From: Saprospiraceae bacterium | GTDB taxonomy: Bacteria > Bacteroidota > Bacteroidia > Chitinophagales > Saprospiraceae | Length of the DNA: 61,145 nucleotides | Reading direction: 5' to 3' | NCBI GenBank assembly: GCA_029251525.1 | Contig: JAQXDE010000037.1 | Location: 1 to 61,145 of the forward strand | Shown here: piece by piece, positions 1-11,000 of the stretch | How positions within the stretch are numbered: position 1 is the first letter of the stretch | Layout: each line of letters opens with the position of its first letter | Notes under the pieces: generated by a model | Database searches by the model: none | What the model was told of the DNA's origin: nothing | What the model saw: only the letters and a program-made list of their open reading frames with translations | Translations under genes and position numbers: made by a program

Positions 1-1067
1 AAGATATATCCCCAACATGGTACACCTGCTGGATTAGTTACCATCACTTCAATAGTTTCACCAACATGTGAACCATCTAATACTAATGGTAAACCAGTTG
101 CAGCAAACGTTACATCATAAGTATCGTAACATCCATAATCATTACCTTCCAAAATTTGGTCAGCTCCTACAGTTGATGCACAGTTTTCATCTAGAGTAAT
201 GTGTACTAAAGAATTACAAGTAATTGAGTTTCCTTGTACTTGGTATTCATTAACAGTAATTGAGAAAGAACAAGTTTGTATTGCACCTAAAGCGTCTGCA
301 TATTCAAATGTATTTACAGTTGTTCCAATAGGAAATTCACTTCCGCTTGGTAAACCTGCAGTCTGAGTTGTAGAAAGACATCCTGCTATTGCATCGGCAT
401 CATAGCTAATTACTTGACCACATGCACCTGGATCCAAGTTCACAACTTGACTAGCTGGACAATTGAATTCACATGGAGGAGCTGTAAAGTTTACAGTTAA
501 CTCAAATGATTCAATAAATCCACCGTCTCCGCCAAAGGCATCAGATACTTCTAAAGTCCAGTCACCAACAGCATTTTCTCCTGCTAAAGAAGCAAGAGCA
601 TCTATTGATTGAAATGCACCTGATATTGCAAATGAAGGTCCAGGATTTCCTGCTCCTGTAAATGAATTATTACATGTTCCTTCCAAAGCAGCAGCTGAAG
701 CAGCAGCGGCATCCGAGAAATCTACCGATATATTATCTTGTGAACATCCGAAAAATGAACTTGGATTTCCAGGTCGATCGAAAAGGCTGATACTTGTTCC
801 ATCAGGAGAAACTAATGAAGCAGATATATCACCAACCCATGTATGTGTGATGTTAATACTAATTTCTACATCATCAATTGTAGAACCTCCTGGTATAATT
901 CCTGCAGAGGAAGCAGATAAACTAGCTGTATTATTATCAACAGTTGCTACTGGACCAATACCATTTATTGTTGTAGTCTGAGCACTGATTTGTCCAACAA
1001 AGAAAAACAACATCGCTAAGACGCATAGCGTTGAGGTAATTTTATTTGTAAATTTTAATTTTATCAT
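1..1067 (-). CDS. secreted P-domain and HYR-domain protein, partial (C-terminus beyond left edge)
   Basis: A minus-strand frame is open from ATG at 1065-1067 to the left edge, giving about 355 residues without a stop. It starts with MIKLKFTNKITS, a hydrophobic stretch and a signal-peptidase-like end GQISAQ. Residues about 40-195 look like a proprotein-convertase P domain, with the strands VEISINITHTWVGDISASLV and GDWTLEVSDAFGGDGG. A HYR/Ig-like module with paired cysteines follows. P and HYR domains are common in large secreted Bacteroidota proteins that end in a T9SS sorting domain; such a tail would lie outside this window. Domain calls rest on pattern recognition. The gene lies 67 bp downstream of the small secreted gene at 1135-1530 on the same strand, so the two are probably co-transcribed. 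Confidence 0.85.
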   Translation of the reverse strand, partial: MIKLKFTNKITSTLCVLAMLFFFVGQISAQTTTINGIGPVATVDNNTASLSASSAGIIPGGSTIDDVEISINITHTWVGDISASLVSPDGTSISLFDRPGNPSSFFGCSQDNISVDFSDAAAASAAALEGTCNNSFTGAGNPGPSFAISGAFQSIDALASLAGENAVGDWTLEVSDAFGGDGGFIESFELTVNFTAPPCEFNCPASQVVNLDPGACGQVISYDADAIAGCLSTTQTAGLPSGSEFPIGTTVNTFEYADALGAIQTCSFSITVNEYQVQGNSITCNSLVHITLDENCASTVGADQILEGNDYGCYDTYDVTFAATGLPLVLDGSHVGETIEVMVTNPAGVPCWGYI

Positions 1068-1134
1068 TTTTTGTAAGAATTTAATTTTTAATAACAAATT
1101 GGAAATATTATTCTATTTCCATTTAAAGAAGCTA

Positions 1135-1530
1135 CTATTGTAGCATGTTTACTGTATTGTTATACAGCTCTTGAATTGCAGAATTTGTTGTACCAAACTC
1201 TTGATCTACTTTTACTAAATTAATTAGCAAAGCATCTTCTAATGCAATGTTATTTCTTTTAGCATCTACCGCAACCAACCAGTAATAGCGATACTCTTTG
1301 GTATCGTAAGAACTTTTCATATTGTCCAACTCAGTGTTGAGTGTCACAAATGAATTGTCCAAATCAAATGTTCCATAAGCATAGGCACTAACATTATAGT
1401 CAGTAGCTATTGTATGGTTAGCATTAGGTGCATTTGCATCTGTTGTTTGTGCATTTACTTCTAAGCTAGAGCCCACTAGAAATAGTGCTAAAACAGCAAA
1501 CCAAATCTTTTTGATAATGATTTTTTTCAT
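1135..1530 (-). CDS. small secreted protein of unknown function
   Basis: This 131-residue protein has a clear signal peptide (MKKIIIKK, hydrophobic core, cleavage near VNAQ). The mature part is about 100 residues, has no cysteine, and looks mostly helical in its second half (EDALLINLVKVDQEFG). I do not recognise a family. The start is the ATG at 1528-1530, because the signal peptide begins exactly there. It lies upstream of the P-domain gene on the same strand with a 67-bp gap, so the two may form a small operon for surface or secreted proteins. Confidence 0.75.
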   Translation of the reverse strand: MKKIIIKKIWFAVLALFLVGSSLEVNAQTTDANAPNANHTIATDYNVSAYAYGTFDLDNSFVTLNTELDNMKSSYDTKEYRYYWLVAVDAKRNNIALEDALLINLVKVDQEFGTTNSAIQELYNNTVNMLQ

Positions 1531-2900
1531 GAGATAAAAAATTTTAAGTGAATTAATATTATAGAATTAAGTTTAGATCGAATTGATGGTTATGACATAA
1601 CAATCCAGGTAGACTAGGTAATTGTTGTTACCAATCTTTCTGATTTGATATTGATTATTTGGAGGAAAGAGAACTATTAAATTGACAACATTAGAAGTGG
1701 TGTCAAAAAGAGGGGATCTAAAATAGACTCAAATATTTTAAGATGGCAAAAAAAATATTATTCAAAATAACTTTTGCTTGATCTTTTAATTACTTCATAA
1801 AATAATTATTATTTATGCTAGGAAAATATTTTAATGAATTATTTATTTTAACTGTAGTATTTAATACTGCTATGTTTTACAAACTTTATGCATAATAAAG
1901 AATAGAATCATATTTTCTTGTTATTTTATAAGAGTCTTATTGGATTATTTTACATCACAAAGATATATGGAAAATACATTCCAAAAAACCCCTCCAAATT
2001 AATTGAAAAGATTTTCAATTTTATTATTAAAAAAATAAATAATACATCTCAATAAATACATGATTTTCGTCCATTTACCTCTCATTTCTGTTTTTATATT
2101 AAAAATAAATATTTAAAAAATACCCTTAAAATTTAACTAAAACCAGTACGATTTCTCTCTTTTTTATTTCTTTTCTGCGAATATTCTAACTTTTACTGCA
2201 CAAGTTCAAAGAAAGTCCTCCCTCAGTCTTATTGTTGTCCATATATGTTTTTGGGGAAATTAGTCATAACACTGATCTCTAACTTAACAATCGAAAAAAC
2301 GATTAAAAACTAGTAAAAGTTAAATAATAAAATAAGTTATACAAGCGAGAAGGCATTGATGATACAATCGGTCTAAAAATAACCATTTCAAAATATAGGG
2401 TTGTAGTTAATTTTTTTTCCGCACGACCGTATTTGATAGATTCAAAATGAGGTAATTAAAGGAGACGTATATTCACCTTTTATTAGATATCGAAAAACAA
2501 AAAATACACATTCGATCACATCCAATTACTAATTAAGCTTAGATCATTTTCGCTAACCAATATGTTGAGGATAAATATATATTATCTATTGGCTAAATAA
2601 TTGTAAAAAATTGAATAAGTTAATATCAAATAAATTGTAAAAAAATTTAATTGTCCATTCCCTTCTTTGAGCCTAGCCTTTATAAAACTCATATTTTCCA
2701 AGCTTTTTAACAAAATTTAACAAACTTGTCCAAGCTTTGTCCAATCACTGTCATAGTCTTGTCCATACCAAATTCTTGTAAAATAAAGTTTTAAACTTGA
2801 ATTTTACATCATGAATTACGGAAAATAAATAAGTAACTATCTAAGAGAAATTAATTCATAAAATGTATTTAAATTTTAGCTAAAAATTAAACACTAAGAG
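1531..2900. other. gene-free AT-rich interval
   Basis: I found no convincing coding region here. One open stretch near 2140-2310 (plus strand) reads about 60 codons but has no start codon. The heptamer TTGTCCA occurs four times between about 2650 and 2766; I can assign no function to it. No promoter with a clean TAnnTTTG was seen ahead of the gene at 1530. Confidence 0.4.
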
Positions 2901-3235
2901 TTTTAGTGAGGTTTCTCTCGGTTGTGAAATCAACCTTCTGACAATCTACCATTATCAAAAAATTTATTCCACTTCCGTATTTAACGTACCATCCGATAAT
3001 GTTCGGATTCAAGAATATAGGGTTTTAGTTAGATTTTTTCTCGGTTATGGAATCGAGCTTTTGACAATTTATTATTATCAAAAAATTTATTCCACTTCCG
3101 TATTTGACACATCATCCGATAGTGTTCGGATTCAAGAATATAGGATTTTAGTTAGGTTTTTTATCGGTTGTGGAATCGAACTTTTGGCAATCTATTATTA
3201 TCAAAAAATTTATTCCACTTCCGTATTTAGCTCGA
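2901..3235 (+). repeat. tandem direct repeat, period 123 bp, about 2.7 copies
   Basis: Three copies start at about 2901, 3023 and 3146. The shared core ATTATCAAAAAATTTATTCC recurs at 2951, 3074 and 3197, exactly 123 bp apart. Copies 2 and 3 are nearly identical; copy 1 is more diverged and has a 1-bp indel, and copy 3 ends soon after TTCCACTTCCGTATTT. Each full copy also holds a short inverted repeat (CCGATAGTGTTCGG in copy 2). The period equals 41 codons, so a chance reading frame crosses copies 2-3, but it has no credible start or family and I do not call it a gene. Confidence 0.85.
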
Positions 3236-3391
3236 ATCATAATATATAGGTTATTTAGACTGGCTTCGACAAAGTAATTTCTGTTTTAATTTTCAATAAA
3301 CCAGAAAGAGACATTTTAAAATATCAAAAAAATAAAACTTAGAATCACACAAATTTTAAAACAACACTGGTCTATAGCAATAGACTATGCA

Positions 3392-3568
3392 ATGAAAAAG
3401 CAAGGAGGGCAATATTTCTCAAAACTTTGGGGGTTATCCCAAAACTGTTGCGGGATTATTCTTAAAACTCTAGAAATATTTTCCCAAAAGCCAATAGAGT
3501 TCACTGAGGCTAAAAAAATGTTGCTCACTTGCCTTTCAAAATGTGAGGAAAACACTAACAAAACTTGA
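3392..3568 (+). CDS. possible small Cys-containing protein (58 aa) or gene remnant
   Basis: ATG at 3392 opens a 58-residue frame (MKKQGGQYFSKLW...) ending in TGA at 3566-3568. The frame is open upstream to 3320 without another start, so it may be the 3' part of a decayed longer gene. It has a CC pair and two more cysteines, and its composition looks protein-like. A hairpin followed by a T run lies about 60 bp downstream on the same strand. No family is recognised. Confidence 0.25.
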   Translation: MKKQGGQYFSKLWGLSQNCCGIILKTLEIFSQKPIEFTEAKKMLLTCLSKCEENTNKT

Positions 3569-3626
3569 AGTAAAAATTGTACTTTTTTTAAAAAAGATTA
3601 CTAAGATCGTGTGATAGGTTGTTTGT

Positions 3627-3674
3627 CCTGGCAGTCTTATTCTGATTTTTTTGGAATACTCTGTCAGGGTTTTT
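3627..3674 (+). terminator. candidate intrinsic terminator
   Basis: CCTGGCAG (3627-3634) pairs with CTGTCAGG (3661-3668) with one mismatch, and TTTTT-rich sequence follows on the plus strand. The 26-nt loop is long. It would end a plus-strand transcript from the 3392-3568 frame; the orientation does not suit pnuC. Confidence 0.3.
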
Positions 3675-3683
3675 AAAAAAAAC

Positions 3684-4301
3684 TTAAGTCAACTTAATAT
3701 CTCTGACCACTATTTTCCTCCAAATCAAGTACCCTTTGACAGCCAAAATAGTATTGAAAATAAATAATAGCATAAAAAGATAGGCTCCCACAGCCCAATA
3801 CATATATATGTAAATCAAATCTACGACAATCCAATATATCCAATTCCCAATCTTTTTTTGAATGGTCATAAATGTGGCGGAAATCGCAAAAGCAGTTGTT
3901 AAAGCATCTAAGTATGTTTTATGAGCAGGTGTATACTTATCAAAAAAGTATCCCAATAGAATAGTTAATCCTAACCCAATTGCAATAATCATAATATGCT
4001 GATTAATATTTAATTGAGTTACATGAAGTTGTTGTTTCTCTTTACTTCCAAACTTCCATTGATAGATCCCCAAAAATCCCATAACCACATAAAAAATATT
4101 CAAAATTGCATCGATATAAAAATTGTACAAATTATAAGTTACCCATGCCCAAAGTCCACAACTGAGGATTCCCCAGAACCAACACCACACATTTTGCTTG
4201 ATCGCAAGGATGATATAAATAAAACCAAAAATGGTAGCTAAAATTTCAGCCTTATGTAAACTTTGGCCATCATAGATAACATTTGAAAAAAAATCAGACA
4301 T
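3684..4301 (-). CDS. pnuC: PnuC-type nicotinamide riboside/vitamin transporter
   Basis: This 205-residue, very hydrophobic protein has about seven membrane segments. It shows the PnuC pattern: an early aromatic helix (KQNVWCWFWGILSCGLWAW), the block NIFYVVMGFLGIYQW, and near the C-terminus NWIYWIVVDLIYIYMYWAVG with the family's WxxW motif. PnuC proteins are facilitators for nicotinamide riboside; relatives in Bacteroidota can instead carry thiamine (PnuT). No TPP riboswitch-like element is visible upstream and no kinase gene is adjacent, so the substrate is open, with nicotinamide riboside the default. The length matches the family. It appears to be a single-gene unit. Confidence 0.9.
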   Translation of the reverse strand: MSDFFSNVIYDGQSLHKAEILATIFGFIYIILAIKQNVWCWFWGILSCGLWAWVTYNLYNFYIDAILNIFYVVMGFLGIYQWKFGSKEKQQLHVTQLNINQHIMIIAIGLGLTILLGYFFDKYTPAHKTYLDALTTAFAISATFMTIQKKIGNWIYWIVVDLIYIYMYWAVGAYLFMLLFIFNTILAVKGYLIWRKIVVRDIKLT

Positions 4302-5063
4302 ACTGCTTCTTATTAATTAAAAATGTAAAAGTGTTGTTATTTAACTCGAATTTGTTTTCTTAAAATGGATAAAATCAAAAACTGAAACGAATATTACATT
4401 CAAATTAATTACTGATATCTTCATGATAACTATCATCATCTCGAAATCATATCTATCCAAAACAAAAATACAAATTAATAAAATACTTTGAAATCAAATT
4501 CTAAGGTCATACAAAATATTTAGTAAAATCAAATAGACCAAAGTCATATAGTTTATATATCATATTAATTCTCTTAAAACAAAAGAAAGTGGAAGATTGA
4601 TCAATAGCTGTATGATTATTACAAATCAACCTTTTACTTTTACACCAATATAAAATGGGGAAACCCGATTTCAGATTTCAACTTCCCCACTTCAAAAAGT
4701 GCAATGATTAAATTCATTTTACAATACATCGGAAAAAGAACTACAGATAGTTCTTAAGATAAGAAAGTTTGTTATTTAAAAACTAAATAATTTATTAGAA
4801 GTTACTATGAATCTATAAACAAAAAATATTTTTATTCCATTCTAAAAACTTATTTTTGACTAATTATTTTTAGCTAGATATCACTCATTAAATTATATGG
4901 AATATAAAGAACCAAAATATGATAAACCCAAAAATCAAAACAAACCTCTTTTTCCAAAAATGGGAATTCAACTTAATTGTCCAAAATATATTCAAAAGTC
5001 AAAGCAGATTAAATCAATATTGACAAGGTGATTACAAAACGTAACAGTGTATTTACATTTTAA
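4302..5063. other. gene-free AT-rich interval
   Basis: There is no supported gene, hairpin terminator or riboswitch in this stretch. Frames on both strands are broken by frequent stops. Confidence 0.4.
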
Positions 5064-5651
5064 CCTGACATCACTTCTTCAATACGTCGGCGCAAAGAAA
5101 TATTCCTTCCAAAAGAAATTGAAATTGATGTATATCAAGATGAATTAGTAACGTATTATAAGTGGAGGAAGGCAAAAAGAATTAGTTCATTTTTTATATT
5201 CTTTGGTCTATTTTGGAATAGAATGATGATTCCGTTTGTAATTGCAGCTATTGCCACAGGAAATTCGTTCATGCCTCTAGGGATCAGTTTACACTTAATG
5301 GTAAGGGTGATTTTCTTAATTTACATTATTTCTCGGCTTATAAATACAAACTACATTACTGTCGATGATTATGAATTATCCATTGAACATCGTCCATTTA
5401 CCATTCCATTTATTGTCAAAAACTAATTATATGATGTGCAAAATATTGAATAGTTAAATTCTAAAAAATATGTATCAAATCAAACAAATGGTGTAAATAT
5501 TTATGCTTTTACTGTTTAAGCAAAAATAGTTGGAGAAAGATACATTAAGATAATTGGAGGACTTAAAAAAAAAGCACTTTTCATCGAACAAGAAATTGAA
5601 TTATTTCTAGGTGTGAAAGATGAAAAGATAGATGGAGAGGTTCCACGATAA
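5064..5651 (+). pseudogene. decayed small membrane protein with three in-frame stops
   Basis: One frame runs from 5064 to TAA at 5649-5651 and reads as a coherent protein: a basic/acidic N-terminus (PKEIEIDVYQDELVTYYKWR), two membrane segments, a segment ITVDDYELSIEHRPFTIPF, then YDVQNIE, KYVSNQTNGVNIYAF and AKIVGERYIKIIGGLKKKAL. It is cut by TAA 5424-5426, TAG 5451-5453 and TAA 5517-5519, all in that same frame, and has no good start codon upstream. The 67-residue frame starting at ATG 5223 is only the middle part. The layout (two helices plus a cytosolic beta domain) resembles unnamed Bacteroidota membrane proteins; function is unknown. Nonsense stops without frameshifts suggest recent decay. 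Confidence 0.75.
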
Positions 5652-5694
5652 CTATTCTTTATTTTCCAATACAATCTAAAACCACAAAATAATT

Positions 5695-7953
5695 ATGCGC
5701 TATACCTTTTTTGTAATACTACTTTCTACTTCAACTTTGATTTTAGGCCAAGATGATCAAAACTTTTGCTTAGCTAATCAAAGTTACCATATCATAATTT
5801 TAGGTTCCTCCACTGCAGCTGGCACCGGTCCATTATCGGCAGACAGTACTTGGGTTAATCGATATCGTAGTTTTTTACAGGAGATTAATTCTAATAATTT
5901 GGTAACTAACCTAGCGATTGGAGGAACGACAACTTATCATATTATGCCTGATTGGTTCGCTCCACCTTCAAATCGTCCAGCTACAAATCCTAACAATAAT
6001 GTGAGTCAAGCAATCACACTTGGAGCTGATGCAATCATTGTCAATATGCCTTCCAATGATGCTTCCAACAACTTCGGAGTCGATGAACAAATATTTAATT
6101 TCCAATCTATTGCAGCTGTGGCAGATAGTGCAAATATTCCTGTTTGGATATGCACAACTCAACCAAAAACTCCATTTGGTGCGATACAAGATGCCATTCA
6201 AATAGGTGTGCGAGATTCCATTTTTTCCACTTTTGGAAATATGGCAATTGACTTTTGGAATGGCATTGCTTTGCCTTCTAATGATATTGATCCGATGTTT
6301 GACTCTGGTGACGGAACACATCTAAATGATACAGCACATGGTATTTTATTCAATCGAGTTCGTGATAAAAATATTCTTTCAGAAATTTTCCAGCCTGATC
6401 AAGGAACGGATTTCGCAATGGAAAACTATATAATTACCAACCCCAATTTTTGTGGTGATTCTGCCACAATTATTCAAGGGGAAATTATAAATCTAGCAGA
6501 AGATGAATTTTCTGATATTTATATCGTTCATGATATTTACTATTCTTCCTCTACTACTCCAATAACTTATTATGATACTATTTCTGGTGGTTTAAATATT
6601 TGCGAATCAATTATTTTTGAGTTTTCAGTTAATACTCTTGCTGAAGGATACTATTCTATTCTAAGTACCTTATCTTCGCCGAATGATACTATCTTGGGTA
6701 ATAATTATTCTTCTCTTTTAAATTTCACTACACAAGCTGCTCCAAATTTAAATCCTCAAAATGATACAATTTGTAAAGACGAAATGGCTTTTCTTTCTGT
6801 TGATTTTGAGAATACAGATACAATTTTTTGGTATAAAAACTTGACAGATTTGATACCAATTGGAAATGGAAATAATTTTACAACTCCTGCTACAGACATT
6901 ACCCAATCTTATTTTGCTGAGGGAATTAACGGTGACTTATTTTTTAAAGAGTCATTGTTTACCACTAATAACTCCAATAAAAATTGGAACGGTGTCATGA
7001 TTAATTTAGTGGCTCATGAAACATTAACCTTGGATAGTTTTAGTTTAAAAATGGAAGATATCGGAACTCAAGGTGTCGTCGCATACTTTAAGAATGGTAC
7101 ATACAAAAGTTTTGAAAATGACGCTACCGCTTGGACCTTCTGGGGAGTGGACTCAGTAGAAGTACTTGGCTCAGGGAATTTTCACAATGTAAATTTTGGA
7201 AGTAAAATACTAGAACAAGGTGATACTTTAGGCATTTATTTTCACTTAGAAAATGGCGGTGCTCGGCTTTCCTACAACGATGCAACAGATTGGATCAGCC
7301 GATTCACAGATGAGTTAGAAGTTCAGAGTGGAAGCGGAATTACACATACTTTTGGAATTATTTATTTCCCAAGAGATTGGAACGGTGAAGTTTTTTATCA
7401 TTATGGATTTAATCCTGAAGGTGATTGTTCAAGTGGACGAATGGAAATTTCAGCAATTGTTTCTAAACCCATAATTAATTTGGGAAATGATACAATTATT
7501 TTTTCTAATCAAAATATTTCATTGAATGGTGGTGCTAACTTTACAGAGTACTATTGGGATGGAACCTTAGGTGAACAATTTTACAACATTAGTGCTACAA
7601 CATTCGGAATTGGAATTCATAAAGTTACTCTTGAGGCTATCAACGAATTTGGATGTATTGCTTTTGATACTATTGAAATTACAATTACTGAATTTGTGAG
7701 TATTTCAAACGAACAATTTATCGAAAATAATTTTCAAGTTTTCCCTAATCCTACTGCAGATTTCATCTCAATAAAAAATTTAAATTCGACATTAGTTGAA
7801 GTGCAATTATTTGACCTTTATGGAAAAAAGAAGTTTGAAAATATTGTGGTTGAAAATATTGAGATTACAGTAAAACACTTTTCAAAAGGAATCTATTTTT
7901 TACACTTAAGCAGCGAATATGGCTGGGGAGTCAAGAAAATTTTAATAGAGTAG
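5695..7953 (+). CDS. secreted SGNH/GDSL-type hydrolase with T9SS type A sorting domain
   Basis: The 752-residue protein starts with a signal peptide (cleavage near LILGQ). Residues about 30-225 form an SGNH hydrolase: block I IILGSSTAAG with the nucleophile serine, a block III-like NMPSNDASNN, and block V DSGDGTHLND with the Asp-His pair. Esterase or acyl-hydrolase activity is therefore likely; the substrate is unknown. The middle holds beta-rich repeats. The C-terminal about 75 residues are a T9SS type A sorting domain (FQVFPNPTADFISI ... GIYFLHLSS), so it should cross the outer membrane by T9SS and be surface-anchored or released. It converges on the 8011-11196 gene across a shared hairpin. 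Confidence 0.9.
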   Translation: MRYTFFVILLSTSTLILGQDDQNFCLANQSYHIIILGSSTAAGTGPLSADSTWVNRYRSFLQEINSNNLVTNLAIGGTTTYHIMPDWFAPPSNRPATNPNNNVSQAITLGADAIIVNMPSNDASNNFGVDEQIFNFQSIAAVADSANIPVWICTTQPKTPFGAIQDAIQIGVRDSIFSTFGNMAIDFWNGIALPSNDIDPMFDSGDGTHLNDTAHGILFNRVRDKNILSEIFQPDQGTDFAMENYIITNPNFCGDSATIIQGEIINLAEDEFSDIYIVHDIYYSSSTTPITYYDTISGGLNICESIIFEFSVNTLAEGYYSILSTLSSPNDTILGNNYSSLLNFTTQAAPNLNPQNDTICKDEMAFLSVDFENTDTIFWYKNLTDLIPIGNGNNFTTPATDITQSYFAEGINGDLFFKESLFTTNNSNKNWNGVMINLVAHETLTLDSFSLKMEDIGTQGVVAYFKNGTYKSFENDATAWTFWGVDSVEVLGSGNFHNVNFGSKILEQGDTLGIYFHLENGGARLSYNDATDWISRFTDELEVQSGSGITHTFGIIYFPRDWNGEVFYHYGFNPEGDCSSGRMEISAIVSKPIINLGNDTIIFSNQNISLNGGANFTEYYWDGTLGEQFYNISATTFGIGIHKVTLEAINEFGCIAFDTIEITITEFVSISNEQFIENNFQVFPNPTADFISIKNLNSTLVEVQLFDLYGKKKFENIVVENIEITVKHFSKGIYFLHLSSEYGWGVKKILIE

Positions 7954-7967
7954 ATTTATTAATATTA

Positions 7968-8008
7968 AAAAACCTAGGATGTAATTAAAAGTTACACCCT
8001 AGGTTTAA
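7968..8008. terminator. bidirectional intrinsic terminator
   Basis: AAACCTAGG at 7970-7978 and CCTAGGTTT at 7998-8006 are perfect arms; the stem extends inward through TGTAA/TTACA with a small bulge. It lies between two convergent genes (stops at 7953 and 8011) and has A/T tracts on both sides, so it can serve both. Confidence 0.8.
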
Positions 8009-8010
8009 GT

Positions 8011-11000
8011 TTATGGTTTATCTATTTTATCCTTTGCTTTTTTAGGTAAAATCAAAATCGGTAAATTTTTATCAAAATACATTTGATTAAATCCACCTAC
8101 TTCTTCTTGGATAATAAATTCCATATCTTTTTTCATGGTTTCCCACATATTCAAAACTTCAGTCAACCTCAATTGAACACCTTCGGTTGGTTTTGGATCA
8201 TGAGAATCCAAGACATCTTTTAAATTTAACAATTCTGTATTTAATTGATTTTTAAAATTGATGACATCTTGAAAAGTTTTTGAATTAGATTGAATTAAAG
8301 TTTTTTCCCAATCCGTAATTGCCTTTTCCACTTCTTTCCCTTTTGCCAAAACATCCTTTACTCCAGCCATTTCCTCAAGTAATTTGACTCGTGAATTTAA
8401 TTGAATTTTAACCGCTCGTAATCGGTTAACCGATTCGTGAATATCATAAACTGAACTTTCAATTTTCATCAATAAAGCTTGTTGCTCTGCATACACTTTT
8501 CCATCAGCATTAATTCTAAGATCAGCAAGAACTTCACAAGTAGTTTCTTCCACTATTTCATTCGAAGTAAAACGTAAAGTATATTTTCCAGGTGCAACTG
8601 TGTGACCTCGATAATCTCCCATAACAAATACATCTTCCACCGCAGGTAAGGTTTCTCTTCTCAAATCCCAATTAGTTCGATTCAACCCTGGCTTACTTGG
8701 TATAACCTGAAGTGGTGGTGGACCACCTTCCCACCCTTTTAATTTTGCCACCTTTTTATTGGATAGCGTTCGAATAATCTTTCCAGAATAATCTAAAATT
8801 TCTAATTTCAACTCATTACTATCCACCCAATTATGTGGTAAATAATAATCTAATGTGACTCCAGCTTTAGGATTAGATCCATTATTATCTCTACTGCCAG
8901 AACCAAGAGTGAATTTAATTGTAGGAGACGGTTGAATTACAGTAATTTTTGTTGTGTCAGGCAATCCTTTAGTTTGTTGTAAAGCACTTAAGTCATCTAA
9001 AATCCAAAAAGCTCTTCCACCAGTAGCTGCAACCAAGTCATTATTTTTTACTAACAAATCATTAATTGGTACCATCGGAAGATTTGCCTGGTACGCAGAC
9101 CATCGTTTACCTGAATTGAAACTGATATACAAGCCTCGCTCCGTTCCTGCATATAAAATATTACTTTGCTTTGGATCCTCTCGAATTACTCTAACAAAAT
9201 TATTACTGGGAATTCCATTAGTAATACTCGTCCAATTTTCTCCATAATCATTTGTTTTAAAAATCATTGGAGTATCATCATTCCATTTGTAACGTGTGAC
9301 AGCAATATAGATTGTACCCGGGTTTGTTGGAGACATTTCTATTGCATTAATTAGTGATTCCTCCAATTCTTGTGGAGTCACATTGCTCCATGTTTTTCCC
9401 TCATCCTGTGTAAAATGAACTAGTCCATCATCTGTCCCTACCCAAATTTCACCCGCGTCGTGAGGCGAAGTAGAAATATAACTAAAGGTATTGTAAACTT
9501 CTCCACCCGCTCCTTCATTCGTGAAAGGTACTCCACCATCTCCATGTCGAGCTTTATCATTTCGAGTCAGGTCTTTGCTTATTTCAGTCCAACTTTGCCC
9601 CTGATCATCGCTTCGAAAAAGAACATTTCCGCCAAAGTACAAAACATCTTTATCCTTCTGGGAGGCGACCAAAGGAGGATTCCAATTGAATCTATATTTT
9701 TGATCAATTGGATTTGTACCTAATTTTGCTTGGGGGTAAGGTTGAATATCTTTTATCAATTTAGTCTCCGAATCCCATACATCTATAAAACCTTGGATCG
9801 TTGTACCAAAAACTTTAGTTGGATTATTAGGATCATTAAATGCAATAAAAGCACTTTCTCCCCCAGCGACAGGATACCAATTTCTAATCCCAATTCCGCC
9901 ACTGGCAGTTTGGCTAGAAATCGCTACAGTAGAGTTATCTTGTTGCCCTCCATAAACGTAATATGGAAAACGATTATCAGCTATAACGCGATAAAATTGA
10001 GCCGTTGGTTGATTGTTTTCAGATGACCAACTATTACCTCCATTGAAAGTTACACATCCACCTCCGTCGTTAGCCAAGATGATGTTATTAGAATTCGCAG
10101 GGTTAATCCACATATGATGTTGATCACCATGTGGATTAGATATTCGAGAAAAACTTTTACCCCCATTGATAGATTTCAGCATTGGTGCATTTAAAACATA
10201 CACTTTATTTTCATCTAAAGGATCAGCAAAAATTTCAATATAGTACCATGCTCTAGTAATTGTTATTCGATCCGAACAAACTTGAGTCCAAGTTTTTCCA
10301 CCATTATCTGATCTATATACACCTCCCTTTTCAGCCTCGATATTTGCAAAAATCCTTTGTGGATTCGCAGGTGAAACATCAATCGCTACTTTTCCCATTT
10401 TTTTAGGTAATCCATCTTTTAGTTTTTTCCAGGTTTCTCCTCCATCAGTTGATTTCCATATTCCTGAACCTTCGCCCCCACTTCGAACCTGCCAGGGTGT
10501 TCGCTGATGATCCCACATACCTGCAAATAAAATTCTGGGATTTGATTCATCTAAACTTAAATCCGCAGCCCCCGTATTTTCATTGACAAAAAGTGTTTGC
10601 TTCCAAGTTTTTCCTCCATCCATACTTTTATAAACACCACGTTCTTTACTTTTTCCCCATAGTTTACCTTGTACTGCAACCCATACGATATCTGGATTTT
10701 TTGGATGAATTTGAATCTCTGCTATGTGATGCGATTCAGGCAATCCAATATGTTCCCAAGTTAGTCCAGCATCTGTACTTCTATACATTCCATCTCCATG
10801 CGATGTCATCACCCCTCGTACCGCATGTTCTCCCATGCCTAAATAAATTACATTTGCATCGCTAGGTGCTACTTCAATTGCTCCAACAGAACCAGTTTTA
10901 AGGAATCCATCTGAAATATTATTCCAACTAATTCCGGCATCATTTGTTTTCCAAACTCCTCCTCCAGTACTCCCCATATAGTACGTCATCGGGTCACCGA

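Noticed and set aside
2901-3235. CRISPR array
   Set aside because: The repeats are 123 bp with no unique spacers between them and there are no cas genes.
3061-3249. 62-residue frame over the tandem repeats
   Set aside because: It exists only because the repeat period is a multiple of three; it lacks a credible start and copy 1 is out of frame.
4302-4600. TPP riboswitch upstream of pnuC
   Set aside because: No CTGAGA-type core or conserved stems were seen.
5223-5426. 67-residue membrane protein as an intact gene
   Set aside because: Its frame continues as coherent protein on both sides of the start and stop, so it is the middle part of the 5064-5651 pseudogene.
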